Assembly (NCBI GenBank): GCA_905202485.1
Contig: CAJKRY010000001.1
Location: 368,152-432,151, forward strand
Reading direction: 5' to 3'
DNA: 64,000 nt
Source of the DNA: an uncultured Methanomassiliicoccus sp.
Lineage (GTDB): Archaea; Thermoplasmatota; Thermoplasmata; Methanomassiliicoccales; Methanomassiliicoccaceae
Shown in pieces: positions 9,041 through 17,478 of this stretch. Both the position numbers and the translations under genes were made by a program. The notes beneath the pieces are model-generated. The model worked only from the letters and a program-made list of their open reading frames with translations, ran no database searches and was not told where the DNA came from. How positions within the stretch are numbered: the stretch's first letter is position 1; each line of letters begins with the position of its first letter.

Positions 9041-11819
9041 TACTCACCGACATTCCATATGATTCATTGTAAACAATCTCCTTCTCTATCAAAAACGCTG
9101 ACATGCGTTCTTCGGAAACACTGTCTAAAATTAAGAATAATTCCCCCCTCAGCCATTTCGACTCAGACCATTCTGATGGTACATCCTGCATGTTCTTAGT
9201 TTGAAGCTCAGAAAGAGTCTTATCAATCATCCAAGGAGTTGAAAATTGATAAGGTAGTGATACTTTACATCCAGCAAGAATAAATGCTAGATCGTCGGGA
9301 ATTGTTCCCTCAGGCAGTTCTGCACATCCATATTCTTCCACCCACGGAAGAATCTGAAGTTTAGCTCCGACACGATGGATTAATATGACATCAATTGACT
9401 CGTTAGTGTCACGCACTGCAGCCTCAGATTTTTTACCAGCAGGATCATCCTTTTTGCTCTGATCTAACCATCCTACCAGATTCTGCATCCTGCCGGGTTC
9501 CTTCATCTGAAAAACCTTTGCCCGCTCATTTTTATCTTTCAGCTTCGCATCTAACTCCTGCCTCGCGGATAAGTATTCATTCAGAATATTATCTGGAACA
9601 GATATTCCCTCCGGAGAATATGCAGTTCGTACCAGCCGTGGAATGTCTTCCGGTATGTGGATGATATCCGGCAGAAGATAGCGGGTATTGATTAAATGAT
9701 ATTTACCGTAAATTGATTCAGAACCTTCCTCAAAATCACATCCTGTATCCAGCACATAGCAGTACGCATTCTCCAATAAATGCGGTCTTGCATTATCATG
9801 CCTGTGGAGGCGTCCGACACGCTGTATCAAAAGATCCATGGGGCATATGTCCGTAATAAGAAGATCAAAATCCAGGTCTAGAGACTGTTCCATCACCTGG
9901 GTTCCAACAACAAACGCGCGGTATGGTGCCGCTTTTCGATTTTCTTTTTTCAAGGATTCCAGTACCGCTGATTCTCTGGTAGTGCGGTCAAGACTGGTAA
10001 ATCCAGAATGCAGAAGAGATACCTCATCTGCATACCGTTCTTTTAGATTTTTTGTAATGTTCTGAGCCCTGCGGACTGTATTTACTATGATGCCTATGTA
10101 TCCCCCGCCGCTTGTTTTTTCATCTAAAACTGAGAACAGATCTTCGTCTTTAATTATATTAATATGCACATCCGTGTGACGGCTGGATGATTCAGACGAT
10201 CTTTGCATAACTTTGTTTCCTGATGTGTATGTAATTAAAGGATAATCAGAATTTAACATTAAGCACTCATCATCTGACAAGCTTTCTTTTTGATTAAGAT
10301 ATGCATTTAATAATGTAATACGCCGACGTGGAGGAAGCGTTGCTGAAAGAAGCAGCACCGGAACATTGTATGACCCGAGCCACTGCAGCACTTTATATAA
10401 GTAACTGCCCATATATTCATCATAAGCATGGCACTCATCAATGATTACAATTTTTCCTGCTAATCCCAAATGCCTCAAAGCTACATGTTTTTGCTTGAGT
10501 CCCGCCATTAAGACCTGGTCCACAGTTCCTATTACAAAATCAGATAACAAGCCTTTTTTTCTACCATTAAACCATTCATGAACTATAATATTGTCTTTTT
10601 TAGTACCGACATTCCATTTTGAATCGGCTATCAAAGTATATTTCTTATTGTATCTTGATTTTCCATGTGCTAAGAATATAGAAGAGTCTTCTTTGTATCC
10701 CGCGGTAGCAGATCTTATCCAGTTAATGACCCTTAAAAATATACCATCTGCGGTGGCTTGAGTCGGCAAAGCAAATATCATTCCGCTTTGACCGAACCTC
10801 TGCGCAATTACTTCTGACGCTACCAGAGCAGATTCTGTTTTTCCTTCACCCATTGATGCTTCAATAATCATTAATCCTAAGTCTGGAGTGCTTTTTGCAA
10901 CATCAAATACTACTTTTTGAAAGGGTCTGGGAACGTAACCAAATCTGCGTTCGTATAGATCGCTGTTTTTCCATTCTTCACTCGCTGCCCAGATGGATGG
11001 CAGATGCAGATTGTCCCAAGCACATTGCACCCTGCGATCTGAATCTGCAGCAATATTTTCAAAAGACTTTTTGTAAGGGAATAAATCTTCATTACTGGCA
11101 ATCCAATCAGACATTATCACAATACCAGTAAGCAAAACTTGAGATTGGATTGAAAGCTCTATTTGTTTAAGAACAGTTATTTCACTATTTGAAAGATATG
11201 CTGCATAATTTAAAAGTTCAGTTTGAACAGATTTCCACCTGTCATCACAAAACCCCGTGTGATCCGGATAACATTCAGCATTATCTATATCATGCTTTGA
11301 CGGAGGTTGTCCATGATGTCCTCCGAGAACAACAGACATTGTTTTACTAAATCCATTTTGATCTAGGATCAATTCAGATGCTAAAGAATGATGAATATTA
11401 TCAGGATTGTTTAAATTCGTTTTAAATGGAAGATCTGCATTAATAATGCGATTTTTATTCTCTTCCTCTGCAGCACAATTCTTAATGATCTTTCTGCATT
11501 GAAATGCAGGTATTGCTTTACCTAGGTCATGAGCGGCTGCTAAAAACAAAGCAGTAGTTTTTGCTAAGTCCAAAACATCAGTTTCATTGTTAGAAATAAT
11601 AATTCCATTAGAAATCTCTTTTTTAACAGAATCCGATAACCATAAGTCCCATATTTTTTCCATGATTCTGCACGAATCCGACATGTGTACAACCAATGGC
11701 ATCCAGGATGTGTCTCCGCATTTGTCTGATACTTTCGCCCACAGGGATGTAGATGCACCTGATAGACTACCAAATGGTACATTAAATATAACGTTCATAT
11801 GATGCCTTACATGAATCAT
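9030..11819 (-). CDS. cas3: Cas3, HD nuclease and helicase
   Basis: This is a 929-residue fusion of HD nuclease and superfamily-2 helicase. The HD motif is at about residues 97-98 (AAAHDLGKAIPAF), with GGHHG near 167-170. Walker A is GEGKT (about 324-328), the DEAD-box variant DECH is at 461-464, and motif VI is QRVGRLHRH. Cas3 is recruited by Cascade and degrades target DNA. It is the first gene of the cas operon. A TATA box at 11849-11856 places transcription start about 8 nt before the ATG at 11819; a second Met is 7 codons downstream. This TATA box is exactly the sequence matched by the mini-array spacer at 11989. Confidence 0.96.
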   Translation of the reverse strand: MIHVRHHMNVIFNVPFGSLSGASTSLWAKVSDKCGDTSWMPLVVHMSDSCRIMEKIWDLWLSDSVKKEISNGIIISNNETDVLDLAKTTALFLAAAHDLGKAIPAFQCRKIIKNCAAEEENKNRIINADLPFKTNLNNPDNIHHSLASELILDQNGFSKTMSVVLGGHHGQPPSKHDIDNAECYPDHTGFCDDRWKSVQTELLNYAAYLSNSEITVLKQIELSIQSQVLLTGIVIMSDWIASNEDLFPYKKSFENIAADSDRRVQCAWDNLHLPSIWAASEEWKNSDLYERRFGYVPRPFQKVVFDVAKSTPDLGLMIIEASMGEGKTESALVASEVIAQRFGQSGMIFALPTQATADGIFLRVINWIRSATAGYKEDSSIFLAHGKSRYNKKYTLIADSKWNVGTKKDNIIVHEWFNGRKKGLLSDFVIGTVDQVLMAGLKQKHVALRHLGLAGKIVIIDECHAYDEYMGSYLYKVLQWLGSYNVPVLLLSATLPPRRRITLLNAYLNQKESLSDDECLMLNSDYPLITYTSGNKVMQRSSESSSRHTDVHINIIKDEDLFSVLDEKTSGGGYIGIIVNTVRRAQNITKNLKERYADEVSLLHSGFTSLDRTTRESAVLESLKKENRKAAPYRAFVVGTQVMEQSLDLDFDLLITDICPMDLLIQRVGRLHRHDNARPHLLENAYCYVLDTGCDFEEGSESIYGKYHLINTRYLLPDIIHIPEDIPRLVRTAYSPEGISVPDNILNEYLSARQELDAKLKDKNERAKVFQMKEPGRMQNLVGWLDQSKKDDPAGKKSEAAVRDTNESIDVILIHRVGAKLQILPWVEEYGCAELPEGTIPDDLAFILAGCKVSLPYQFSTPWMIDKTLSELQTKNMQDVPSEWSESKWLRGELFLILDSVSEERMSAFLIEKEIVYNESYGMSVSSDE

Positions 11820-11847
11820 TAATGCACATATTATATATGAACTTTTA

Positions 11848-11864
11848 CTTTTATAACTTACTCA
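11848..11864 (-). promoter_or_regulatory. cas3 promoter TATA region; 17-nt match to mini-array spacer
   Basis: On the minus strand this reads TGAGTAAGTTATAAAAG and contains the archaeal TATA box TTATAAAA, about 25 nt upstream of the predicted cas3 transcription start. The same 17 nt are the first 17 nt of the spacer at 11989-12021. The three bases 5' of it on the same strand are TAA, so the protospacer is flanked by AA, as an E. coli-like I-E PAM (AA plus one base) would need. Base 18 onward does not match. Confidence 0.75.
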
Positions 11865-11920
11865 TTACATACATGGTATAAGCAATAATTACCATCAAAG
11901 AAGTATGTAAGATAAAAGAG

Positions 11921-11932
11921 AAAATGTATATC
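11921..11932 (+). promoter_or_regulatory. TATA-like element upstream of the mini-array
   Basis: AAAATGTATATC lies about 25-30 nt before the first degenerate repeat at 11961, so transcription would begin at about 11953-11960 and run into the mini-array. It is the only well-placed TATA-like stretch in 11865-11960. The strength is unknown. Confidence 0.4.
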
Positions 11933-11960
11933 AGGGCAGCACACATAAAGGCATCAACGA

Positions 11961-12049
11961 GTAGTCCCTACATAAGTGGGGGTGATTCTGAGTAAGTTAT
12001 AAAAGAACTACCTTTGTATAAGTGGTCCCCACATACGTGGGGTTGTTTT
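11961..12049 (+). CRISPR. Degenerate two-repeat mini-CRISPR, candidate cas-regulating crRNA-like RNA
   Basis: Two repeats lie exactly 61 bp apart with one 33-nt spacer (11989-12021), the same unit as the main array but in the opposite orientation. Repeat 1 (11961-11988) matches 26 of 28 positions and repeat 2 (12022-12049) 24 of 28. The changes fall in the loop, in a stem position that keeps a T-G pair, and at the ends. Both can still form the 6-bp Cas6e stem, and repeat 1 keeps the intact 3' handle GTGATTC. The first 17 spacer nt equal the cas3 promoter TATA region, and the rest do not match. This is the expected design of a crRNA-like RNA that lets Cascade bind and repress without cleavage. 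The alternative is a plain decaying array. Confidence 0.85.
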
Positions 12050-12069
12050 CTCCCTCAACGAAATGACAA

Positions 12070-12309
12070 TTATTCTCGGTTAAGTACTCTATCTAAATTG
12101 CATATTCTAAATCGGCCATCATCAACCGGAGTTGGTTTGATAATTATCATTAGATCATCAATCTCCACATCCAAGAATTCGATAATCTGCCTTGGATCCA
12201 GATCTTCGTAATGTTTTGTCCATCCCATAATGCACGTACATATTGTCTCCGATGACTCATCCCATTGTCTCCAATCTAAGACAAAATATGCTGTCCTGAC
12301 TGACCATGC
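12070..12309 (-). pseudogene. Remnant of an unrecognised protein gene
   Basis: An open frame of 79 codons ends at 12070. It has normal protein composition (for example YFVLDWRQWDE, then HYEDLDPRQIIEFLDVEIDD) but no start codon before an in-frame TGA at its upstream edge. The only ATG (12228) would give 52 residues. More stops in the same frame lie just upstream (near 12312-12324). It looks like the 3' end of a decayed gene. The family is not recognised. It sits directly behind the mini-array. Confidence 0.4.
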
Positions 12310-12602
12310 TCAGTCAGAGAATCAATGTACGCCACCATATTGGATTAGGGTCATGGAGATCCGCCAACAGCATGAGGTACGTTTGCATGCGGGGACTTTT
12401 ACACCATTCAAAACGTAACCGCAGATCCGGCTCCTGGTGAAAAGCTCTTGTCTATCGATAGTGATGCTCCGATTTCGATATACTGTGTGAGATATGCTAT
12501 TGATATCACCTAATGAATTCAATGAGATCGTCGAAGAGTTATTTGCAATTCTCAGTTCTTGACACCTCTATACTAAGTAGAAAAAGGAGAGCATAGGAGT
12601 TT
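12310..12602. other. No supported gene
   Basis: Short ORFs exist on both strands but have poor composition and no start signals. The minus frame contiguous with 12070-12309 is interrupted by stops. The stretch may be further remains of the same decayed gene. Confidence 0.4.
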
Positions 12603-12655
12603 AAAAAATAGATTCCATACTGATCCAATGAGGACAGTACAGAATCTATTTTTTT
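12603..12655 (-). terminator. Hairpin terminator of the secreted-protein gene
   Basis: Arms AAAAAATAGATTC (12603-12615) and GAATCTATTTTTT (12642-12654) pair perfectly over 13 bp around a 26-nt loop. On the minus strand the second arm ends in a T-run, just after the stop of the gene at 12660. It can work in both directions. Confidence 0.65.
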
Positions 12656-12659
12656 ATAA

Positions 12660-13298
12660 TCAGGCAGCATTACGTACGTGTATAGATATTCCAACATTCT
12701 GTGTAGTCTTAAATCCTATTGTTGGAGTATCTGATTCATTCACTTCTGCAATCAAACTTCCTTCAGTGTATCCAGTGATGATAATTGATACATTATACAG
12801 TTTCCCCTCAACGGTGCCTGTAAAGGTGTGATCGTCATTGTATATCCAATTTGAACCGCCATTAATTTGTATAATGGCTGGCGAATAGAAGGTAGACATC
12901 GGTGTGAGTGGCGAATTGTTAATTGTAAATGAAATACCGGTCGACAAAGAACTGATGAAGGAATAAGAGATCGTATGTGGTTTCGCTTTCCACTGTGCAA
13001 ACAGTGTCATCCCATTAGAGACTGGATCCCCAACATTGTATGTTGTCCCGCTGCCGTCAGATTTAGTATTCCAGTTAACAAACATATATCCCTCATAGGC
13101 AAACAAGCACTCTACAGCTGTTTCATTCGACAGTATGGTGGTTTTATCTCCATTGCTTGTCACTCCACTATTTCCATCATACGTAACACCAACAACATCA
13201 TCTACCAGTGATCCATTTGCCACCACAATACCAATGCCAGCAACTACGACTATGATTACTGCCAATATGGCAATTATAGTGTTCTTTGATAGACTCAT
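12660..13298 (-). CDS. Secreted or membrane-anchored protein with an InlB-type B-repeat
   Basis: The 212-residue product begins with a strong hydrophobic segment (NTIIAILAVIIVVVAGIGIVV, about residues 6-26), a signal anchor. Residues about 38-105 resemble the Listeria/Bacteroides InlB B-repeat: a TYDGNSG start, the GYMFVNWNTKSDGSGTTY block, and TLFAQW at the end. The rest is beta-rich with no recognised domain. Such repeats are frequent in cell-surface proteins of gut Methanomassiliicoccales. It is monocistronic, with a hairpin terminator at its end. A role in surface adhesion is inference. Confidence 0.75.
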   Translation of the reverse strand: MSLSKNTIIAILAVIIVVVAGIGIVVANGSLVDDVVGVTYDGNSGVTSNGDKTTILSNETAVECLFAYEGYMFVNWNTKSDGSGTTYNVGDPVSNGMTLFAQWKAKPHTISYSFISSLSTGISFTINNSPLTPMSTFYSPAIIQINGGSNWIYNDDHTFTGTVEGKLYNVSIIITGYTEGSLIAEVNESDTPTIGFKTTQNVGISIHVRNAA

Positions 13299-13319
13299 GT
13301 TCGATTATCGTCATTTATA

Positions 13320-13924
13320 ATATTTAATCATATCATGAATATTATATTCATATGGATAATTTGAGATGTGGCTTAGACAAATGGATATTAACAACATAAC
13401 ATCTGCCGATAGGCGGGCTGGTTGTGTCATAGATAGCTAAGTAAGTATCAATCAGACTTGCCTGCGAATAAGATGTTTTTAAACATGGAGCTTGATTAAA
13501 TGTGAAAAGTTGGATCATAAAATAAAAATCATGGCCGTACAGTCGTGCACTTAAATCGAATGTTCCGGCTCATGCCTGACCTTCAGCATGATTTAATGAA
13601 TTTTAGCTTAACGTTGTAATCCCTGTATATGCATGAGGTTGATTCAATCATACATATCAACGGCATTATGAGCGTTAAGTAGCCCCCATATGCATGAGAA
13701 GGTATTTTACAAATGCAAATCTCCGCCCGCCGCGTTAGCCCGTGCTTGTACAGAGATGTATATCCACTGATTTGATATCAATTGAATACTGCAAACCACA
13801 TATTCATCAGATCCCATTCAGAAATCATGTGAAACATCTCTGTAAAGTTTCATATTAAGCTGTCTGCTGCAGAGGCGCTCAAATGTATGTTCCTGTTATA
13901 TATTGATTCTTTGTTAAAGCTCTA
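13320..13924. other. Gene-poor region with a decayed gene fragment
   Basis: No intact ORF is visible. At 13571-13609 there is a degraded copy of the last ~40 nt of the DUF1638 gene (original at 15004-15043). The rest is AT-rich, without repeats or RNA structures that I recognise, and includes two similar TATGCATGAG segments (about 13628 and 13691). Confidence 0.5.
13571..13609 (-). repeat. Partial copy of the 3' end of the DUF1638 gene
   Basis: About 36 of 40 positions match 15004-15043, the codons for the C-terminal EAKNSLKHSEVQA and stop. A one-base deletion puts the copy out of frame. The two copies lie in direct orientation on either side of the acyltransferase gene, as if that gene was inserted or the 3' end duplicated during rearrangement. 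Confidence 0.6.
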
Positions 13925-13975
13925 ATGCGCAATAATAAGTGTTTGAAATGCTCCTTCAGATCTGAAGATCCTAAA

Positions 13976-13987
13976 GGGGGGGGGGGG
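13976..13987 (+). repeat. G12 homopolymer in codons 18-21 of the acyltransferase gene
   Basis: Twelve consecutive G lie in an AT-rich surround. Eleven or fourteen G would join the upstream ATG frame to the conserved acyltransferase start. The position soon after the start codon is typical of contingency loci. Confidence 0.9.
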
Positions 13988-14608
13988 CAGTCGGTCAGAA
14001 AATAGGACCTTGCGATGCATTACAGCAATAGCAGCATTTTGTGTGGTGGTTCTTCACTGCAATATCCATGGCACATTTGGCGATATTGTAACTGGTTTGA
14101 GCAGATTTGCAGTACCCTGTTTTTTTATGATATCTGGATACTATCTGTTTTCTAAAAATGGATGCCTAGAAAAGATGCCAACTAAGATATGGAATACACT
14201 AAAACTAATATTAGCTCTTAAAATAATATACTTAATAATCGATCTGATTTTATTAAAAAATGGCATTCTTGGAATAGGTGACGTTGCTTATAATTTTGCA
14301 ATATCGTCTAATTATAATCAGCATGTATGGTTTTTATATGCCCTTTTAGCACTGTATATATTCTGCTATATTGCAGCCAAACATGATTTTGATATTGGCA
14401 GGTTGTTTAACACAGTCATTGTTATTTTGGCCATTGATCTGATTTTCTCCGAACTGATGCCATTGTGTGGTCTAGATACAATGCAGATTGGCAGTAAGAT
14501 CTATCCATTTATTGGACTGTCGTTTTTCATCATGGGATATTTAATTCATAAAAATAAAGAGCATATAGGATCCATATCGACAAACAAGCTGTTGGCAATA
14601 TTCCTGAT

Positions 14609-14619
14609 GGGGGGGGGGG
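14609..14619 (+). repeat. G11 homopolymer inside the acyltransferase gene
   Basis: Eleven G follow the codons for AIFL. Ten or thirteen would keep the frame into the C-terminal membrane helices. With eleven, translation ends at 14711 after an unrelated tail. Confidence 0.9.
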
Positions 14620-15002
14620 CTGTCTGTCATCGAATCAATTTTTGTCAGCGGGTCCAACCTATACTTTGGAACAATCTTGCTTACGATAGCCTTGTTTCTG
14701 TTTGCCATTAATAATCCGAATAGAATTAAGTTCACAGTTTTGACATATGTCGGAAAAGAACTATCCGGCGGCATATACATAATTCATCCCGCAATAATCC
14801 TTATTTTTGACCTGCTGCAGATGAGGATAAAATTGTTTAGTTATATTGAACCAGTTCTGGTATATGCAATATTTGCCATGATAATATTCTGTTTCAGCAT
14901 GATCATGAAAACAATGAAAGGCATGCAGAATCGGAGGGTGGCAGTCAAAACTACATAAAGAAAATAAAGTAACTGTATGGCCGCTTAAGGCCATGCAGAC
15001 CA

Positions 15003-15863
15003 TCATGCCTGAACTTCAGAATGCTTTAATGAATTTTTAGCTTCAGAATATGCCCTTTTAACAGGTTCCAGAGTTGTCCAGCTGCCTTCTGGATCAATCA
15101 GCTCCAGATTCATCTCTCTACATATTTCCTGAGCACATTTTTCATAGTTCTCTCTGTCTCCAAGACCGGTGTCTAGTCGGAGAGCATACTTATAGCCGCA
15201 GATTTCAAACAGCAGCTTCATCATAGAATGATCTGATGGGTCAACGCCTTTAGTTATATCGGAGACTGCCATGAAATCATTCCAATTAGTGGCAGTAGCA
15301 GGCGTCAGGTAGAGCACACCGCAGTATGCCTTGTTTAAACGGAAATAATTGTCAGTACCGCCGACCGCCACTCCAATGCAGTCATCACAAATCTTGCCGT
15401 TTTCATCACGTATCGTGATTATTGGCGGTGCAGATTTTTCCTCTGAAACTTTTGATATGTCCCAGCCGTAATTGCCACACATCCCATAGAAAACCATCAT
15501 AGCATCAAACAGATGCTTATGTATTGCAACTTGATTTTCAATAGTGCTTCTGAGATTCTTAGGCTCCGCGTGAAGACCTAATTGATTCATATAGATCACT
15601 AAATTGAACTTAGATTTGTCTAGGTCGTCTATTCCTGAGTCAAAGGAGTATTCATCAATCATCGAGTATTCTAGATTATTGCATTCTAGTTTACATACAA
15701 AGCTTCCTTGATGCCCCGTATTGACCACATAAATCTTTTTTTCATCAGTATCTGTAACAATATCGTAAATCAGCTCATCTTCCAGCATAGGACAGGCAAT
15801 TATGCCAATTGTTCCAGATACTCTTTCTTTCTGCACATCAAGATTTTTAGAGTCGGTATTCAT
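15003..15863 (-). CDS. DUF1638 family protein
   Basis: The 286-residue protein matches the DUF1638 pattern: IGIIACPMLEDEL near the N-terminus, FYGMCGNYGWDI with the conserved YGxCGN core in the middle, then a CDDCIGVAVGGTDNYF block and CGVLYLTPATATNW. The conserved cysteines suggest metal or corrinoid-related chemistry, and the family is common in methanogens, but its function is not known. The start at 15863 has GAGGTGA 6-8 nt upstream and follows the TetR stop by 1 nt, so the two genes form an operon. An upstream ATG at 15893 lies inside the TetR gene and lacks a ribosome site. Part of its 3' end is duplicated at 13571. Confidence 0.75.
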   Translation of the reverse strand: MNTDSKNLDVQKERVSGTIGIIACPMLEDELIYDIVTDTDEKKIYVVNTGHQGSFVCKLECNNLEYSMIDEYSFDSGIDDLDKSKFNLVIYMNQLGLHAEPKNLRSTIENQVAIHKHLFDAMMVFYGMCGNYGWDISKVSEEKSAPPIITIRDENGKICDDCIGVAVGGTDNYFRLNKAYCGVLYLTPATATNWNDFMAVSDITKGVDPSDHSMMKLLFEICGYKYALRLDTGLGDRENYEKCAQEICREMNLELIDPEGSWTTLEPVKRAYSEAKNSLKHSEVQA

Positions 15864-15864
15864 A

Positions 15865-16551
15865 TCATTCACCTCGTGACTGTTCAATGTCAATCTCTTT
15901 TCCTAAAATTGTGATATTTTCAGTTTCCAGCATGTTATAAAGCAGATTTTTCGTTTCCTGAATGTTTTTCGGAGTCTCTACACCAAAAATGCGGCAGGAA
16001 ACATCTATGAACTGATCCAGTTTTTCACGATAACCTGCTTTTCCATCAGTATGGTAGAATTCCCCCACCATGTTCCCCAGGCCTCCGAAAACAAACAGCA
16101 GTCTCGCGTTGTATTCTCTGTTATCAACACCGGGAGAGAAGTTATACTTTAAAGCCCAGCTTCTGGAGAACTTCAGAAGTTCATCAAAAACAGACCAGGT
16201 AGAATATGCTTTATAGAACAGCCTGGAAATCTTATCAGATTTATCAGACATATACAAAATTGAAGCTGTTGGGTACAGGAGCGCTGCAAGATCGTTTATA
16301 TCATTCTGCAGAGTCTGCGCTTTTTTATGGATCATATCATAGATGGTGATCATTAATGCTTTGAGAATACTTTCTTTATTCGGAAAAATATAATATAGAC
16401 TGCCAATGTGTATGCCAGCTTCATCAATGATCATTCTGATTGTTGTATTATCATACCCATTTTCCAGAAATAAATTAAAAGCTAGGTCTATGACTTTTTC
16501 AAAAGAGGTTTCACACTTTTTATCCTTGAATTTTGAAACAGCTTCTTTCAT
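15865..16551 (-). CDS. TetR/AcrR-family transcriptional regulator
   Basis: The start at 16551 (MKEAVSKFKDKK) gives 228 residues, with GGAG 8 nt upstream. The N-terminal HTH is typical of TetR: FEKVIDLAFNLFLENGYDNT, then TIRMIIDEAGIHIGSLYYIF, followed by NKESILKAL. The C-terminal ligand domain is all-helical and not specific. Two copies of a palindrome lie 28-77 nt upstream of this start, which suggests autoregulation and argues against the longer TTG start at 16626. It probably controls the DUF1638 gene with which it forms an operon, and perhaps the SDR-flavodoxin genes transcribed toward it. Confidence 0.88.
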   Translation of the reverse strand: MKEAVSKFKDKKCETSFEKVIDLAFNLFLENGYDNTTIRMIIDEAGIHIGSLYYIFPNKESILKALMITIYDMIHKKAQTLQNDINDLAALLYPTASILYMSDKSDKISRLFYKAYSTWSVFDELLKFSRSWALKYNFSPGVDNREYNARLLFVFGGLGNMVGEFYHTDGKAGYREKLDQFIDVSCRIFGVETPKNIQETKNLLYNMLETENITILGKEIDIEQSRGE

Positions 16552-16578
16552 CTCGTCATCTCCATCATACAGCTTTAC

Positions 16579-16628
16579 TTGAACTTGTTCAAGAGAATGC
16601 AGTTCATAGTATTTGAACTTGTTCAAAT
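16579..16628 (-). promoter_or_regulatory. Tandem TetR-type operators
   Basis: TTGAAC-TT-GTTCAA occurs at 16579-16592 and again at 16613-16626. The second copy extends to 8-bp arms (ATTTGAAC/GTTCAAAT, 16611-16628). The two are 34 bp apart, about three helical turns, and lie directly before the TetR gene. Binding by that regulator is inference. Confidence 0.65.
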
Positions 16629-16673
16629 GAAAAATAAGCTGCTACCAGCATGATAAATGAAAAATTATCCAGA

Positions 16674-17468
16674 TCAGCGGGTTAGATTATCGCGTTTAGA
16701 TTTGTAATCTTCAAACTTTTTCTTTTCATGATTCCAATACATAGTTCTCACGAAAGGAAAGATGCGGAACAGCACCAACGCAAATCTAAACATTGTGCAA
16801 GGCATGACTTTTTTCTTTCGTTTTTCCAGACCTTTGATCATTCTTTTTGCTACAATCTCCGGAGACTGCACCGGATACGGTTTTTTGAACTCAACGCTGC
16901 TGGCAGTCTTGAAAAAACCTGTGTCGGTAGATACAGGAAATAAAGTGATCAGATGAACATTGTCCGGTTTTTCCAAACGCACAGATTCCTGAAAGCCGGT
17001 TATTGCAAATTTCGATGCAGAGTACAGCGTGAAACCAGGCATACCCATAAAACCCATTGCCGAACCCGTGATAGCAAACATGCCTTCTCTGCCGTTCAGA
17101 TATTCAACAAATTTTTGATATGAGTAAATAGGCGAGATCGTGTTTGTTTCAAAAATATTCTCAATTCGTTTCCAATCGGTGTAATTTAGTTGCTCATAAT
17201 AAGCAAAACCAGCGTTCGCATAAAAGATATCGATTGACCCCATTGCTGAAACGGCCTTCTCAAAGAGACTGTCAATGTTTTGAGGCTTTGAAACATCGCA
17301 GATGCAAGGTATGACTCTGGAAGAGTCGAAAGTGCTGATTATGTCAGTATTCAGATCAACAGCAAAAATGATGTTTCCTTTTCTATCTAAAAGGAGCTTC
17401 AAAACTTCCAGACCAATGCCGCTGTTTGCTCCGGTAAGAACTATGTGCTTATTTTCAATGGGTACCAT
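16674..17468 (-). CDS. Short-chain dehydrogenase/reductase
   Basis: The 264-residue protein has the SDR fold signatures: nucleotide-binding TGANSGIG close to the N-terminus, the NAG motif (YANAGFAYY), and the catalytic YSASK (YSASKFAITGF) with an upstream Ser (ITGSAMG). The Asp in FAVDLN after the second strand suggests NAD(H) preference. The C-terminal part ends with a basic-hydrophobic segment (KKVMPCTMFRFALVLFRIF), perhaps membrane-associated. The start at 17468 is 11 nt after the stop of the flavodoxin-ferredoxin gene, so they are one operon. The substrate is unknown; lipid or ketone reduction is possible. Confidence 0.85.
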   Translation of the reverse strand: MVPIENKHIVLTGANSGIGLEVLKLLLDRKGNIIFAVDLNTDIISTFDSSRVIPCICDVSKPQNIDSLFEKAVSAMGSIDIFYANAGFAYYEQLNYTDWKRIENIFETNTISPIYSYQKFVEYLNGREGMFAITGSAMGFMGMPGFTLYSASKFAITGFQESVRLEKPDNVHLITLFPVSTDTGFFKTASSVEFKKPYPVQSPEIVAKRMIKGLEKRKKKVMPCTMFRFALVLFRIFPFVRTMYWNHEKKKFEDYKSKRDNLTR

Positions 17469-17478
17469 CAATAACGCC

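Larger units (their letters stand above)
13925..14958 (+). pseudogene. Membrane acyltransferase (acyltransferase 3 family), split by two G-tracts; possible phase-variable gene
   Basis: An ATG at 13925 starts MRNNKCLKCSFRSEDPK and then enters a G12 tract (13976-13987). With 11 or 14 G the frame would continue into RSENRTLRCITAIAAFCVVV, the usual start of acyltransferase-3 proteins (RCITA...LHC). The present frame stops at 14003. The body (FAVPCFFMISGYYLF and several membrane helices) runs to a G11 tract (14609-14619). Only with 10 or 13 G does it continue into SVIESIFVSGSNLYFG and the last helices (YVGKELSGGIYIIHP), ending at 14958. A repaired protein has about 343 residues, normal for the family. 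These enzymes O-acylate surface glycans or lipids. Both tracts are one G too long. Confidence 0.8.

Noticed and set aside
11848..12005. Shared 17-mer explained only as two copies of a TATA box
   Set aside because: A TATA box would account for about 8 nt; the match is 17 nt, starts exactly at spacer position 1 and has a suitable flank. It remains a minor alternative.
12014..12522. Small ORFs at 12014-12211, 12230-12418 and 12322-12522
   Set aside because: The first starts in the degenerate repeat; the others have unlikely compositions and no signals. Only the frame at 12070-12309 looks protein-like, as a remnant.
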